Shown piece by piece: positions 17,416 to 26,505 of a stretch of DNA of 64,000 bases. A program made the translations under genes and the position numbers. Location: NCBI GenBank assembly GCA_048814795.1, contig CP184673.1, forward strand, positions 930,001 through 994,000. Reading direction: 5' to 3'. Below the pieces are notes generated by a model that had not been told where the DNA came from, ran no database searches, and saw nothing but the letters and a program-made list of their open reading frames with translations. Position 1 is the stretch's first letter. Each line of letters begins with the position of its first letter. The stretch comes from Thermatribacter sp048814795 (GTDB lineage: Bacteria > Atribacterota > Atribacteria > Atribacterales > Thermatribacteraceae).

Positions 17416-18264
17416 TTATTCTTTCAAAGCTCCTGCGGTTAGACCCTGTACCAAGTATTTTTGTAATAGCAGAAAAAGAATAAGTATTGGGAAAGTGGCA
17501 ATACTACCAGAAGCTAATAAGGAACCCCATTCATATTGATACTGAGTTATAAAGTTTTGAATGCCGATTGGTAACGTTCTTATTTTTTCTCCTTGAGTAA
17601 GTACTAAAGCAAACAGGAATTCGTTCCAAGAAACCATGAACGAAAATATAGCTACTGCTATTACTCCCGGAGCGCAAAGTGGGAAAACTATTTTCCAAAA
17701 AATAGTAAATCTTGGACATCCATCAATCATTGCGGCTTCTTCTAGTTCAAGAGGTATACTATCAAAGTAGCTTCTAAGCATCCATATAGAAAATGGTAAG
17801 GAAAAAGTTGTATGGGCTAAAATCAATCCTTGATAAGTATTAACTAGGTGTAATTTTTTAAAAAAGAGAAAGAGGGGAATAACAAGCATCATTCCCGGAA
17901 TAGTTTGGGAGCCAAGGCAGCTGAGACCGAAAATTTTCATGTCAAGTGTTTTGAATCGAGATATCGCATATCCGCCGAGAGAAGCAGCTCCAATGCTTAT
18001 TACAGTGGCAAATGTAGCTACGATTAAGCTATTCAAAAAATATGCTGGTACCCTTGATTTTGTAAATACACGAGTGTAATTTTCGAGAGCAAGTTTTTTG
18101 GGAAAGAGAGAGAATTGATCTACATCGAAAAGCTCAGAATATGGTTTTAATGACGAGGTAACCATCCATATGATTGGAAAAAGAAAAACAAGGACTACAA
18201 AAATCATTACAACATACCAAATAACTTTGGGTAGATTTTTTGTGGTTCCTTTTTTTGCAGGCAT
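17416..18264 (-). CDS. ABC sugar permease, MalG-like
   Basis: Six-helix inner-membrane permease, 282 residues, with the EAA loop EEAAMIDGCPRFTIFWKIVF and the usual tail KYLVQGLTAGALKE. GGGAGGG ahead of ATG 18264 is a good ribosome binding site. It follows its MalF partner after 16 bases. It needs an ATPase not encoded in this cluster. Confidence 0.9.
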   Translation of the reverse strand: MPAKKGTTKNLPKVIWYVVMIFVVLVFLFPIIWMVTSSLKPYSELFDVDQFSLFPKKLALENYTRVFTKSRVPAYFLNSLIVATFATVISIGAASLGGYAISRFKTLDMKIFGLSCLGSQTIPGMMLVIPLFLFFKKLHLVNTYQGLILAHTTFSLPFSIWMLRSYFDSIPLELEEAAMIDGCPRFTIFWKIVFPLCAPGVIAVAIFSFMVSWNEFLFALVLTQGEKIRTLPIGIQNFITQYQYEWGSLLASGSIATFPILILFLLLQKYLVQGLTAGALKE

Positions 18265-18280
18265 GTATGCCCTCCCTTAT

Positions 18281-19165
18281 CTATTCTGAACTCTTAAAGT
18301 AAGTTCTGAGATATATAACCATAAGTGCTAGCAAAAGCACAAACATGCTTACGGAGACAGAAGCGGCATAGCTTAAATAACCACCTCTGAATCCCCTGAG
18401 GTAAGCATATAAAGGAACAGTGGTAGTTGCGTCAGCTGGTCCTCCATTGGTCATTACCCATATTAAATCGAAGGTATTGAAAGTCCATATAAATGTTAGT
18501 GTCGTGCTTACTACTGTCACCGCTCTTAAATAAGGGAATATTATGTACCAGAACGTTTGAAAACCGGTAGCTCCATCCACCTTTGCTGCTTCTTTTACGT
18601 CCTGCGGGATTGCTTGAAGAGCTGCGAGCAGCATTAGCATTAAAAAAGGAGCGTTGCGCCAGACGCTTGCAATAACCACTGCCCAAAAAGCTGACTCTGG
18701 CTGGGAAAGCACTCTTACGCCGATAGACATACCGGTAGCTTTTGCAATGAGTTGAATTATGCCAAACTCATCGTGGAATAGCCAGCGCCAGGTGAGTCCT
18801 ACTACAACGCCTGGTACTACCCAGGGCAGTAAAAGTAAGGACCTTAAAACTCCTCTTCCTGGATAGTTTACATCCAGAGCGACAGCAATTAATAACCCTA
18901 TAACATAGGATATGATAGTGGTGTAGAATGCGTACCCCAGTCCAACCTTAAGAGATTTTAGAAAATTGGCGTCTGACAAGAGGTTTACCCAATTATCAAG
19001 TCCTACAAATCTCGTATTTTGAGGGTATAAAATATTTAGGTAATGGAAACTTAGATAGAAACAATTAGAAATGGGATAAACAAGAACCAACATGAAAAGA
19101 AAAAGAGAGGGAGCCGCGAACGTGTATCTCGTCTTGAGAGATCTCAATTTTGGATTGTATCTCAT
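18281..19165 (-). CDS. ABC sugar permease, MalF-like
   Basis: Permease of 294 residues with an N-terminal helix (FAAPSLFLFMLVLVYPISNC), the core permease domain and the EAA loop KEAAKVDGATGFQTFWYIIF. ATG 19165 is preceded by AAAGGAG. The gene lies between the 44-bp palindrome that follows the binding-protein gene and the MalG-like gene, as in the other three transporters of this window. Confidence 0.9.
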   Translation of the reverse strand: MRYNPKLRSLKTRYTFAAPSLFLFMLVLVYPISNCFYLSFHYLNILYPQNTRFVGLDNWVNLLSDANFLKSLKVGLGYAFYTTIISYVIGLLIAVALDVNYPGRGVLRSLLLLPWVVPGVVVGLTWRWLFHDEFGIIQLIAKATGMSIGVRVLSQPESAFWAVVIASVWRNAPFLMLMLLAALQAIPQDVKEAAKVDGATGFQTFWYIIFPYLRAVTVVSTTLTFIWTFNTFDLIWVMTNGGPADATTTVPLYAYLRGFRGGYLSYAASVSVSMFVLLLALMVIYLRTYFKSSE

Positions 19166-19190
19166 ATGTATGTACTCCTTTAATAAATAA

Positions 19191-19234
19191 ATTTTAAAGC
19201 CATATGGTGCTTAAGCACCATATGGCTTTAAAAT
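19191..19234. repeat. 44-bp perfect palindrome between binding-protein and permease genes
   Basis: Bases 19191-19234 form a perfect palindrome with two 22-base arms centred on CTTAAG (the inner part reads GGTGCTTAAGCACC). It starts five bases after the binding-protein stop codon and ends 25 bases before the permease start. As RNA it would fold into a very stable hairpin, suited to guarding the 3' end of the binding-protein message or reducing read-through. Confidence 0.85.
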
Positions 19235-19239
19235 CAAGC

Positions 19240-20541
19240 TTACATTTTTCCTGCCTCTTTAAAGATTCTTTCCATTTCTTTGGTAGCATCAATTACTGCT
19301 TCTTCAATTGTTTTCTCGCCTGTTAGAACCCATCCTAAGCACCTGCTTAAGATCAGTTCTCCTTCAATTCTTACCATTTCAAGGGAAATGTGAGGATAGG
19401 GCCACTCCATACCTGCTACGTAGGGAAGAACTTTTTGGGCTATCTCTCCGAAGCCAAAGTTCTTAAGGAAATCAGGATCGCTCCACATGGACTTTCGAGG
19501 AGGGAAATGGCAAGTTCCTGTTCGGAACAGGATTATTTGGTTCTCGGGTTTCATCCACCATTTTAAGAAAAGCTTAGCTTCCTCAGGGTGTTGAGTTTGG
19601 TTGTAAAGTTGAACGGCATTAATGTATCCATTTGTTTTTTTAATGCCAGCGGGTCCAGTGAGAATCTCGCCAATTTTTATATACTGTAAACTTTCGGGAA
19701 CTTCCCTTTTCATAACTACCCAGCTATTGTCTACAGTGTACAAGATACCCAGCTTCTTTCTTGCAAAAAGCTTGGAAAGATCGTCACCAAGCAAAGAGGT
19801 AACTTTTGGACTCATTATCTTGTATTTGTAGACCAAATCATAGATAAATTGAAGCGTTTCTCTTGTGGCTTTAGAGTTAAAGGCTAAATTCCCATTTTCA
19901 TCAAGTACGCTTCCCCCGTTTTGGAAAAGGAAACTCAGGAAATATTGTGGAGGATCATATTGGCCAGGTACGGCAGGAAAACCAAATCCCCAAACATCTT
20001 CTTCTGGTTTCGCAAGTTTTTGTCCTACTTCTACAAGCTCGTCCCAGTTGGTAGGTGGTTGGGCACCAACTTCTTCCAGCATATCGCTTCGGCAGTAAAT
20101 GACTCGTGGGTCTATTTGCCAGGGCCAACCATAATAGTGACCTTCGTAAACGTATCTTTCCCAGGTGCCCTCTACAAAGTCTTCGTATTCTCCAGACTCC
20201 TTTAGTTCCTCAACTAAATCATCTATTGGCAGGGCAGCTCCCATAGCAGCCATTTGTACAGGCATGGCGGTAGAGCCTGTGCTAATGTCGGGAGCTTCGC
20301 CACCCGTAACTGCTGTTATAAAACGTTCATAAAAGCCTTGCCACGGAATAACTTCATACTCAACTTTTATATCCGGGTGAGTTTTGTTAAATTCTTCAAC
20401 AATACTTTTTGCTGTGTCATTATATGGTTCGGGACCCCATACCATGTCCCAGAATTTCAGAACAACTTCCGCTTGGGCTAAAGTGGAGAGCGCAAAACAG
20501 CTCACTATTATTATCACCACAACTAACACTTTCTTAAGCAT
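19240..20541 (-). CDS. ABC transporter sugar-binding protein (family 1)
   Basis: Extracytoplasmic binding protein of 433 residues. The signal peptide is KKVLVVVIIIVSCFALSTLA with likely cleavage near AQA. The mature protein starts EVVLKFWDMVWGPEPYNDTA, with IVEEFNKTHPDIKVEYEVIP and TAVTGGEAPDIS, typical of sugar-binding family 1; WPWQIDPRVIYCRSDMLEEV forms part of the binding cleft. AAAGGGGG nine bases before ATG 20541 fits. Trp and acidic cleft residues suggest an oligosaccharide or glycoside, in keeping with the GH5-like enzyme encoded just upstream. Confidence 0.9.
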   Translation of the reverse strand: MLKKVLVVVIIIVSCFALSTLAQAEVVLKFWDMVWGPEPYNDTAKSIVEEFNKTHPDIKVEYEVIPWQGFYERFITAVTGGEAPDISTGSTAMPVQMAAMGAALPIDDLVEELKESGEYEDFVEGTWERYVYEGHYYGWPWQIDPRVIYCRSDMLEEVGAQPPTNWDELVEVGQKLAKPEEDVWGFGFPAVPGQYDPPQYFLSFLFQNGGSVLDENGNLAFNSKATRETLQFIYDLVYKYKIMSPKVTSLLGDDLSKLFARKKLGILYTVDNSWVVMKREVPESLQYIKIGEILTGPAGIKKTNGYINAVQLYNQTQHPEEAKLFLKWWMKPENQIILFRTGTCHFPPRKSMWSDPDFLKNFGFGEIAQKVLPYVAGMEWPYPHISLEMVRIEGELILSRCLGWVLTGEKTIEEAVIDATKEMERIFKEAGKM

Positions 20542-20661
20542 TTAATTAACCCCCTTTCATTCGTATTGCAAGTTAAGCTTTTGGTATAGGAGGAATTTGT
20601 GTACAACGAGACTCTTTTGTATCACCTCCTTTCATTGCGATGAAAAGCGAGGAAGAATAAT

Positions 20662-21669
20662 TCACGCAAAATCATTCCAGACTTGGTGGAACTTGCGCAG
20701 GGAACCGTCAGCTTCTATAAAAGAAAGATTGCCAGGCTCGCCCACTGGGCCAAATTCTGGACGGTGCAAATCGGCAACTAAACTATGCCAGAGCGCATGA
20801 ACTATCCATCCGATGTTCCTTTTTTTGAGCCCCCCCAGTGTATATTTAATTATTTCTCCTCTTTTAAAATCGTCTAAGCTTCCCCAGCAAGTTTCTGTAA
20901 CCAGAAGGGGTTTTCCACATCTTTTCGAAAAATCGACATAGTCATCTAATAATCTTTCAAATTTTTCTTTAGTAATAAGAAGAGGCGATAGTAACTCAGG
21001 TTCTGATTCATTTCTGCCTATTTTGCTTTCGTTGTTACCTCCGAAATAAGGGTGAATGGCTAAAATATCTGAAATCGGTTCAACCATTTTCAATCCTTCA
21101 ACGCCCTCCAGTTGATGAGTGCTTACGGTTAAAGGCGCCTTACACCCAAGTTCTTTGCATTTGAAATAAATTCTTTCTAACCATCTTTTTTCAGCATCTC
21201 GAATTTCTGGAAGTTGCGAAGAAGGTAATGAATAAGAAAATGGCTCATTACATAAGTCCCAAACCAGGATTCTTTCATCTTTCGCGAAATTGCCAACAAC
21301 TTCTTCGAGGTAGTCGTCGAACAAATCCTCTCGATAAATCCAACTGGCCTTGGGCAGAAAGTGATCTATGTAGATCCCACCATTATCAAGGGCTGGGTCA
21401 TGCCAACGATTGAAAAGAACGGGAACAACTTTTAAATTGTAACGAGAAGCTACTCCTAAGAAAGAGTCAAAATTTTGGACAAACTCTTTTTTATCCCTTA
21501 AGAAAGCATCCCAAGAAAGCCAGATTCTTATAACATTCATTTTGGGAAAGTATTTTTTTCCAAGTGAGAGTTCGAAGTCGATCAACCTTTTGTTAAAGTT
21601 TCTCCAGATTTCAAAACTGCAACTTCCGTGGCTTGGTTGGTAATTAAAACCCCTTACCCACTCAAACAT
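20662..21669 (-). CDS. GH5-like glycoside hydrolase (cytoplasmic)
   Basis: A 335-residue TIM-barrel protein of the cellulase (GH5/GH-A clan) type. The acid/base glutamate E142 is in VWDLCNEPF and the probable nucleophile E259 in LLVTETCWGS; IRIWLSWDAFL and LAIHPYFGGN match other barrel strands. There is no signal peptide, so it should act on short glycosides after uptake by the transporter encoded downstream. Similar proteins include mannanase- and endoglycoceramidase-like enzymes, so the linkage cannot be named. AAAAGGAGGG precedes ATG 21669. First enzyme gene after the LacI gene. Confidence 0.75.
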   Translation of the reverse strand: MFEWVRGFNYQPSHGSCSFEIWRNFNKRLIDFELSLGKKYFPKMNVIRIWLSWDAFLRDKKEFVQNFDSFLGVASRYNLKVVPVLFNRWHDPALDNGGIYIDHFLPKASWIYREDLFDDYLEEVVGNFAKDERILVWDLCNEPFSYSLPSSQLPEIRDAEKRWLERIYFKCKELGCKAPLTVSTHQLEGVEGLKMVEPISDILAIHPYFGGNNESKIGRNESEPELLSPLLITKEKFERLLDDYVDFSKRCGKPLLVTETCWGSLDDFKRGEIIKYTLGGLKKRNIGWIVHALWHSLVADLHRPEFGPVGEPGNLSFIEADGSLRKFHQVWNDFA

Positions 21670-21767
21670 CTTTTATTATCCCTCCTTTTAAGGTTAAACG
21701 TAGACATGTAGTTTGCTATACAACTGATATAATTTTAAAATCGCTGCTGTTGACCAACTTGTGTTTT

Positions 21768-22754
21768 TTATGCAGATTCTCGAATAACAAGTTGTGGTTG
21801 GAAGACATTCTTTTTGCTATCCTTTCTCCCTCCAAGTTTTTCTAGCAGGATTCTAACCGCTGTTTCACACATGCTGGATAAAGGCTGGCGTATTGTGGTA
21901 AGTTTAGGAGTGTATATACTTGAGAACCAAATATCATCAAATCCCACTACACTAACTCTTTCTGGAACTTTTATTCCTCTTGACTTTAGAGCTTCGATGG
22001 CTCCTATGGCGGCAAGATCGTTGCAAGCTACTACTGCGTCAAAGATGGTCCCTCTTTCTAAAAGTTGAACTATACCGCTATAACCCCCATAGTAGGTGTA
22101 ATCGCCCTCGGCCACAAGATTTTCGTTTATTTCTAAGTTTTTTCTTTTTAATACTTGTAAGTAGCTTTCAAACCTTTCTTCATCGGGCTTGCCTTTTAAG
22201 TAAGCGATTTTTCTTCTTCCCTTGCTCCACAAATAATTAATGGCTGTTTCTATCCCGTGGAAATTATCAATTGTTACATAACTTACATGAGGATCTTCAA
22301 TTCTCGTGTTAAAAAATACGATTGGACTGGCTTCCATATCGCATTCTCTAAGTAGTCCACAATCGACAGGGTTAAGGGGGCAAAAAATTGCACTGTCTCT
22401 TTCTCTTAGTGCAAGACTTAGAACTTCGTATTCCTTTTGAGGGATTCCACCGGTGATTGAAAGCATCACAGAAAGATCTCTCTCGGAGACAGCTGCTTCA
22501 ATAAACCTTACAATTGAAGCATAAAAAGGGTTCTCTACCTTGGGAACAACTAATCTGATTGTTTTTTGAGTTTTTTTGGTGCTTAAGACAAATTCTTCAT
22601 AGGATAGCCTTTTTGATGCTTCTATGACACTTTTGACTGTTTCTGGGGAAAAAGAGGAACTTTGATGATTCAAAATCTTTGAAACTGTAGAAACGCTTAC
22701 GCCAGCTTCCCTTGCGATATCTTTCAATCTTACCTTGGCTCTTTTGCTTTTCAT
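21768..22754 (-). CDS. LacI family transcriptional regulator
   Basis: LacI/GalR repressor. The N-terminal helix-turn-helix is VRLKDIAREAGVSVSTVSKI, followed by the hinge region, then a periplasmic-binding-protein-like sensor with NPFYASIVRFIEAA, AVVACNDLAAIGAIEALKSR and VVGFDDIWFS. It should control the glycoside uptake and breakdown genes that follow on the same strand. ATG 22754 gives the usual N-terminus; the frame extends to TTG 22787, but neither start has a good ribosome binding site. A 17-bp palindrome lies in the upstream promoter region. Confidence 0.9.
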   Translation of the reverse strand: MKSKRAKVRLKDIAREAGVSVSTVSKILNHQSSSFSPETVKSVIEASKRLSYEEFVLSTKKTQKTIRLVVPKVENPFYASIVRFIEAAVSERDLSVMLSITGGIPQKEYEVLSLALRERDSAIFCPLNPVDCGLLRECDMEASPIVFFNTRIEDPHVSYVTIDNFHGIETAINYLWSKGRRKIAYLKGKPDEERFESYLQVLKRKNLEINENLVAEGDYTYYGGYSGIVQLLERGTIFDAVVACNDLAAIGAIEALKSRGIKVPERVSVVGFDDIWFSSIYTPKLTTIRQPLSSMCETAVRILLEKLGGRKDSKKNVFQPQLVIRESA

Positions 22755-22812
22755 TTCATTTTTAGTGAATCTATATATAGAAGACAAGTTGGCACCAAAA
22801 CAGTTTTTTCTT

Positions 22813-22839
22813 ATTATACCAAAAACAATTACATTGTTT
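22813..22839 (-). promoter_or_regulatory. LacI-gene promoter -10 box with palindromic operator
   Basis: On the minus strand TATAAT (22813-22818) is a perfect -10 box, with transcription start near 22806. Immediately upstream, AAACAATTACATTGTTT (22823-22839) is a palindrome with 7-bp arms and a 3-bp centre that would fill the -10/-35 spacer. A repressor bound there would block polymerase, consistent with autoregulation by the LacI protein. I do not find a good -35 box. Confidence 0.45.
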
Positions 22840-23072
22840 GAGCATTGTGTGGGAAAATTTTAAGAAAAATTTACTAAAATCTTTAAAAATTAAATGAGGC
22901 TGTCAAAACCCTAATGGCTATCGCGCTGTTTTTAACGCAATAGAGGTTAGTATTTCTATAGTATTTTTGTTAGCATTCAAAAATCTTGTCCCTATTTTTC
23001 ATGGTGAAGGTATTTTGTTTTTTCTCCTTTTAACCCCTGCTTTTTGCGGTAAAATAAAGAAGGTGGGGTGAG

Positions 23073-25328
23073 GTGAGGGGAGAGCAACATTTAGCCTTCA
23101 GTCTTTTTCTGATTTCCCTGGGTGCCCTGGCTTTTGAAACAGCCCTTTTCCGGGTGTTTACCTTTCTTTTTGGTTATCACTTTGTTTCTCTCTTGGTAGC
23201 CCTGGCTCTTCTGGGATACGGTGTAGCGGGGAGCTTTGCTTCTCGTTTTCCAGATTGGTTCAAGGACGAGGTCCTTTTTTATTTTGGATGTTTTGTAAGT
23301 CTTTTCTGGATAGTTCTGGTGTTCCTTCCTTTTGATGTGTACGAGCTCTTTGTGAAGCCTTACCACTTCTTTCCTTTTGCGCTTTTGATTGTGCTGGCTC
23401 TTCTGCCTTTCCTAGCTCATGGCCTTTTGCAGGTAGTTGCCTTTGAACGTTTCCCCCGGCGCTTTCCCTATTTTTACGGCTTAAATTTACTGGGTTCAGC
23501 CTGTGGGGTAGTTCTGGCCCTTTTACTTCTTTCCAGGTTCAGCGAAACCAGAGTTTTGCTCCTTCTTGCCCTTTTGGGTTTTCTGGGTAGTTTTTCGAAA
23601 AAGCGATGGCTTTTTGCTGCTTTGGTTGTTGTCTGCTTGTTGCTCCCGGCTGGTATGCGTCTTTCTCCCTATCTTCCCTCGAGAAGCTTGTTGCTTATTC
23701 CGGAAAGCACCTTGCTTTGCACTTACCGCAACCCTTTTGAGGTGCTCGAGGTTTTTTCAGTTCCTTCAATACGTGTTGGTTCCGGTTTAAGCACCCGCTT
23801 TCAGGGTGTTCCTCCTTCAGCCTTTGCGCTGGTTTTTGACCATCATGAGCTGGAACTTTTTCCTCAAGAAGTATCCAAGGATTTCCTCGATGCACTGCTT
23901 CTCCGCTTGCCTTTGCAGGTTGGAAGAAAGGAGAAAGTCCTGGTTGTTGAAGGAAGGGAAGGGTTGGGAGCTTATCTTGCTCAACACGCTGGAGTTCAGG
24001 AGATTACGCTGGTAACTGCTTCTCCATCCTTTTCTAAGTTTGTAAAGGATTTTGCCCCCCGTTTTCCTGCTCAGGTGGTGGTTGCTTCTCCGCGGCATTT
24101 TCTGGAGCGAAACGTGGAGCAATACGACACCATTTTGGCGAAGGTACCTGTTGGAAGGGCTTCCATATTCCCGGGAAGTTTTTCTTTTGCCGAAGATTTT
24201 TTATTTACGGTAGAGGGAGTGCGACTTCTGCTTGAGCGTACTCAGGAGGGAGGAATGGCAGTTTTCACCTTTTTCCTTCAAAACCCGCCTTCTGTGCTTC
24301 CCAAGCTCCTTGCTTTGTTGATTGGCGCTTGTGGAAGGGAAAGGCTTGCCCGGAGCCTTGTAGTGGTCAAAAACCTGGACTTTGCTTTATTTATGGTGAA
24401 AAAGGGTGATTGGCAAGCTTCTGAAATATCTTTACTGTCTGAGGAACTCAAAAAGCACCAGTTCGACTGGGTATATTTCCCCGGGGGTAAACTCGAGGAT
24501 ATGGAGCAAGTTTTTCAGACCGGCCAGCGCTATGCCCGGGTGGTGCAGGAGTTAATCCGGGGAGAGAACTATGAAACCAATTTTGAGATAAGGCCAGCCA
24601 GCGACCTGCGCCCTTATTTTCGAAACTTTTTCACTTTTGCACAGCTCAGAGAAACCTGGCTTAACCTGAAAAAGCGCTGGTTGCCCTTTGGGGGTGCTGG
24701 GTTTTTGCTGGTGCTTGCCGTATTTGCCCTGGTGACCATTCTTTCCTGGCTTTTTCTCTTTTATCCCTTCTTGGGGGAGAAACGGCAGTCCTTTTCTAAA
24801 GAAGCAAGGGCTTTTATTAGGAGCAGTATCTGTACTGGTTCTGGATTCATGTTCCTGGAAATATCGCTTTTTGTGTTTCTCTCGCTTTTTGTGGGTATTC
24901 CTCTTTACACTTTTTCTCTTCTTTTGATAGTTCTCCTTGTGGGTTCAGGCTGGGGAAGTGCCTGGGTGCAGTCACACCTGGAGCAGAAGAGCACAAAAAA
25001 ACTTGCTCTTTTCCATCTTCTGGGTCTGGTTGGTTATCTTGTTTTCCTGGTGTTTTTTAAAGAAAAGCTCCTTGTTTTCCCACTGGCTGCCCTTTTGCCG
25101 CTTCTTCTGGTTGCTTTTTTAAGCGGGATGCCTTTTCCTCTTCTTTCGCAAAAGGTGTACCAGCGTGCTCCTGCGCTTTTCCCACTGGTTTTCGCCTGCA
25201 ATGGCTTCTTTTCAGTGGTTTCTTCGTTGCTTGCTCACCTTGTGGTCGTTTTCTGGGGGCTGAGCTGGGCCTTTGCGGTGGTTCTTTTTGCATACTTGGT
25301 TTTCTGGTGGGAGATGAGCTACAGGTAA
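23073..25328 (+). CDS. Polytopic membrane protein with spermidine-synthase-like domain
   Basis: A 751-residue protein. Residues 1-200 form about six helices (LISLGALAFETALFRVFTFL at the start, like the membrane-bound spermidine synthase relatives). Around residues 270-430 is a soluble Rossmann-like domain (KVLVVEGREGLGAYLAQHAG, then ITLVTASPSFSKFVKDF and FLERNVEQYDTILAKVPVG) resembling the methyltransferase-fold core of spermidine synthases, but the SAM loop is degenerate and no clear catalytic aspartates are seen. A further six or so helices follow from residue 535. Family members are of unknown function. GTG 23073 is preceded by a GGTGGGGTGAG purine tract. It ends two bases before the convergent methyltransferase gene. 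Confidence 0.65.
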   Translation: MRGEQHLAFSLFLISLGALAFETALFRVFTFLFGYHFVSLLVALALLGYGVAGSFASRFPDWFKDEVLFYFGCFVSLFWIVLVFLPFDVYELFVKPYHFFPFALLIVLALLPFLAHGLLQVVAFERFPRRFPYFYGLNLLGSACGVVLALLLLSRFSETRVLLLLALLGFLGSFSKKRWLFAALVVVCLLLPAGMRLSPYLPSRSLLLIPESTLLCTYRNPFEVLEVFSVPSIRVGSGLSTRFQGVPPSAFALVFDHHELELFPQEVSKDFLDALLLRLPLQVGRKEKVLVVEGREGLGAYLAQHAGVQEITLVTASPSFSKFVKDFAPRFPAQVVVASPRHFLERNVEQYDTILAKVPVGRASIFPGSFSFAEDFLFTVEGVRLLLERTQEGGMAVFTFFLQNPPSVLPKLLALLIGACGRERLARSLVVVKNLDFALFMVKKGDWQASEISLLSEELKKHQFDWVYFPGGKLEDMEQVFQTGQRYARVVQELIRGENYETNFEIRPASDLRPYFRNFFTFAQLRETWLNLKKRWLPFGGAGFLLVLAVFALVTILSWLFLFYPFLGEKRQSFSKEARAFIRSSICTGSGFMFLEISLFVFLSLFVGIPLYTFSLLLIVLLVGSGWGSAWVQSHLEQKSTKKLALFHLLGLVGYLVFLVFFKEKLLVFPLAALLPLLLVAFLSGMPFPLLSQKVYQRAPALFPLVFACNGFFSVVSSLLAHLVVVFWGLSWAFAVVLFAYLVFWWEMSYR

Positions 25329-25330
25329 AA

Positions 25331-26044
25331 TTATTTTTCCCGGAGTGACCTGGTGAGGGGCACAAAGCGAACTGCTCCCAGATCCTGGGTGCGAATGCCT
25401 TCTGCGGTTTTCTCAACCAGAAGGAGGCTCTGGATGCTCCAGGGAGGGCCGACCGGGATTAACATTTTGCCTCCTTCTTTGAGTTGCTCGATGAGGGGAG
25501 GAGGAAGATGGTCTATGCTGCAGGTAACGATTATGGCGTCAAAGGGAGCGAATTCCTTGAGACCAAAATAGCCGTCTCCCCAGTAAACCTTCGCTGAGTA
25601 GCCAAGCCGCTCCAGTGTTTTACGGGCGCGTTCTGCCAGGGGTTTAATGATTTCTATGCTGTACACTTCACACCCCATGGCACAGAGAACGGCTGCCTGG
25701 TATCCAGAGCCGGTGCCCACCTCAAGCACTCGAGATCCAGGTCCCACTCCAGCTTTTTCAGTCATCAGGGCTACAATGTAAGGTTGGGAAATGGTTTGGC
25801 CGTAACCGATGGGAAGCGGTGTATCTTCGTAGGCCAGGTGGCGTATGTTTTCAGGCACGAATTCGTGGCGAGGAACAGTGCGCAAAGCAGAAAGAAGAAG
25901 GAGTTCGGTAATGCCTCTTTGCTCGATTTGTTCTTTAACCATTCTGTTACGTGCTTCCTGGAAATTGCTTTCAGCAGATGCTTCTTGATTCAGCAAGAAG
26001 AAAAGAAGCAGCAGAGTAAGAAGGATACTCACGCTTTTTCTCAT
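25331..26044 (-). CDS. pcm: Protein-L-isoaspartate O-methyltransferase with signal peptide
   Basis: PIMT repairs isoaspartyl damage in proteins using S-adenosylmethionine. The family motifs are complete: FVPENIRHLAYEDTPLPIGY with GQTISQPYIVALM, then VLEVGTGSGYQAAVLCAMG for SAM binding, EIIKPLAERARKTLERLGY, and GDGYFGLKEFAPFDAIIVT. Unusually, the protein starts with a typical signal peptide (ILLTLLLLFFLLNQEASAES), placing it outside the cytoplasm, where SAM is not expected. A GGGGGTG site precedes ATG 26044. The gene is convergent with the membrane spermidine-synthase-like gene, two bases apart. Confidence 0.85.
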   Translation of the reverse strand: MRKSVSILLTLLLLFFLLNQEASAESNFQEARNRMVKEQIEQRGITELLLLSALRTVPRHEFVPENIRHLAYEDTPLPIGYGQTISQPYIVALMTEKAGVGPGSRVLEVGTGSGYQAAVLCAMGCEVYSIEIIKPLAERARKTLERLGYSAKVYWGDGYFGLKEFAPFDAIIVTCSIDHLPPPLIEQLKEGGKMLIPVGPPWSIQSLLLVEKTAEGIRTQDLGAVRFVPLTRSLREK

Positions 26045-26476
26045 ACTCTTTCACCCCCTTTAGGATAAAACATTTTTGAGGGAAAGGGAACGCTTTTAAG
26101 GGTCAAACTGGAAAGTGAAGGGGATTATGCCTTGCCCATTTTGGCGAACTGGCAGAGCCTCTTAGAGTTGGCGGGGCAATTGGTTTATTCTGGCGGTTTG
26201 CTTTTATTTAGCTTTTGGTTAAGGACCTTGACAAGCTACTGCAAAAAGATGAGCATGTTTCCTGATAAGAGAAAAAATAAGAGAAAAATAAACAATAGAA
26301 AGAAATACCCTTATGACAACACTCAGTAGTTACAGAGATAGTGTGCTTATTATGTGACGGCGAAATATCCTTCGAGGATGAAAAGAAGGAAAGATAAAAA
26401 GCTGGTGGAAATAGTTCTTGTTGGTTTGAGGTGATTTTCAACACCCGAGATGGCGGGTGGCGCCGAGTTCAGCCTC
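26045..26476. other. Intergenic region without a recognised gene
   Basis: A short plus-strand frame at 26132-26329 codes for a hydrophobic stretch (LVYSGGLLLFSFWLRTLTSY) but has no ribosome binding site or known family and is probably not a gene. A small hairpin, CACCC with GGGTG, lies near 26440-26456. Nothing else is supported before the promoter at 26477. Confidence 0.4.
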
Positions 26477-26505
26477 TTGACAAAGCGAGCCATGTGTATT
26501 ATCCT
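26477..26505 (+). promoter_or_regulatory. Probable promoter of the third transporter cluster
   Basis: TTGACA (26477-26482) and TATCCT (26500-26505) are separated by 17 bp, with transcription predicted near 26512. The nested palindrome at 26503-26557 begins inside the -10 box and covers the start site, so the promoter is probably repressed by a protein bound there. The leader to the binding-protein GTG at 26744 would be about 230 nt. Confidence 0.5.

Noticed and set aside
22914..22952. Imperfect hairpin (CTAATGGCTATCGCG with CGCAATAGAGGTTAG)
   Set aside because: Three mismatches and no clear role between divergent genes; could be an operator but evidence is too thin to list.
26132..26329. Possible small membrane protein
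   Set aside because: Hydrophobic segment present, but no ribosome binding site, no family resemblance and a Lys/Asn-rich end typical of non-coding AT-rich DNA.
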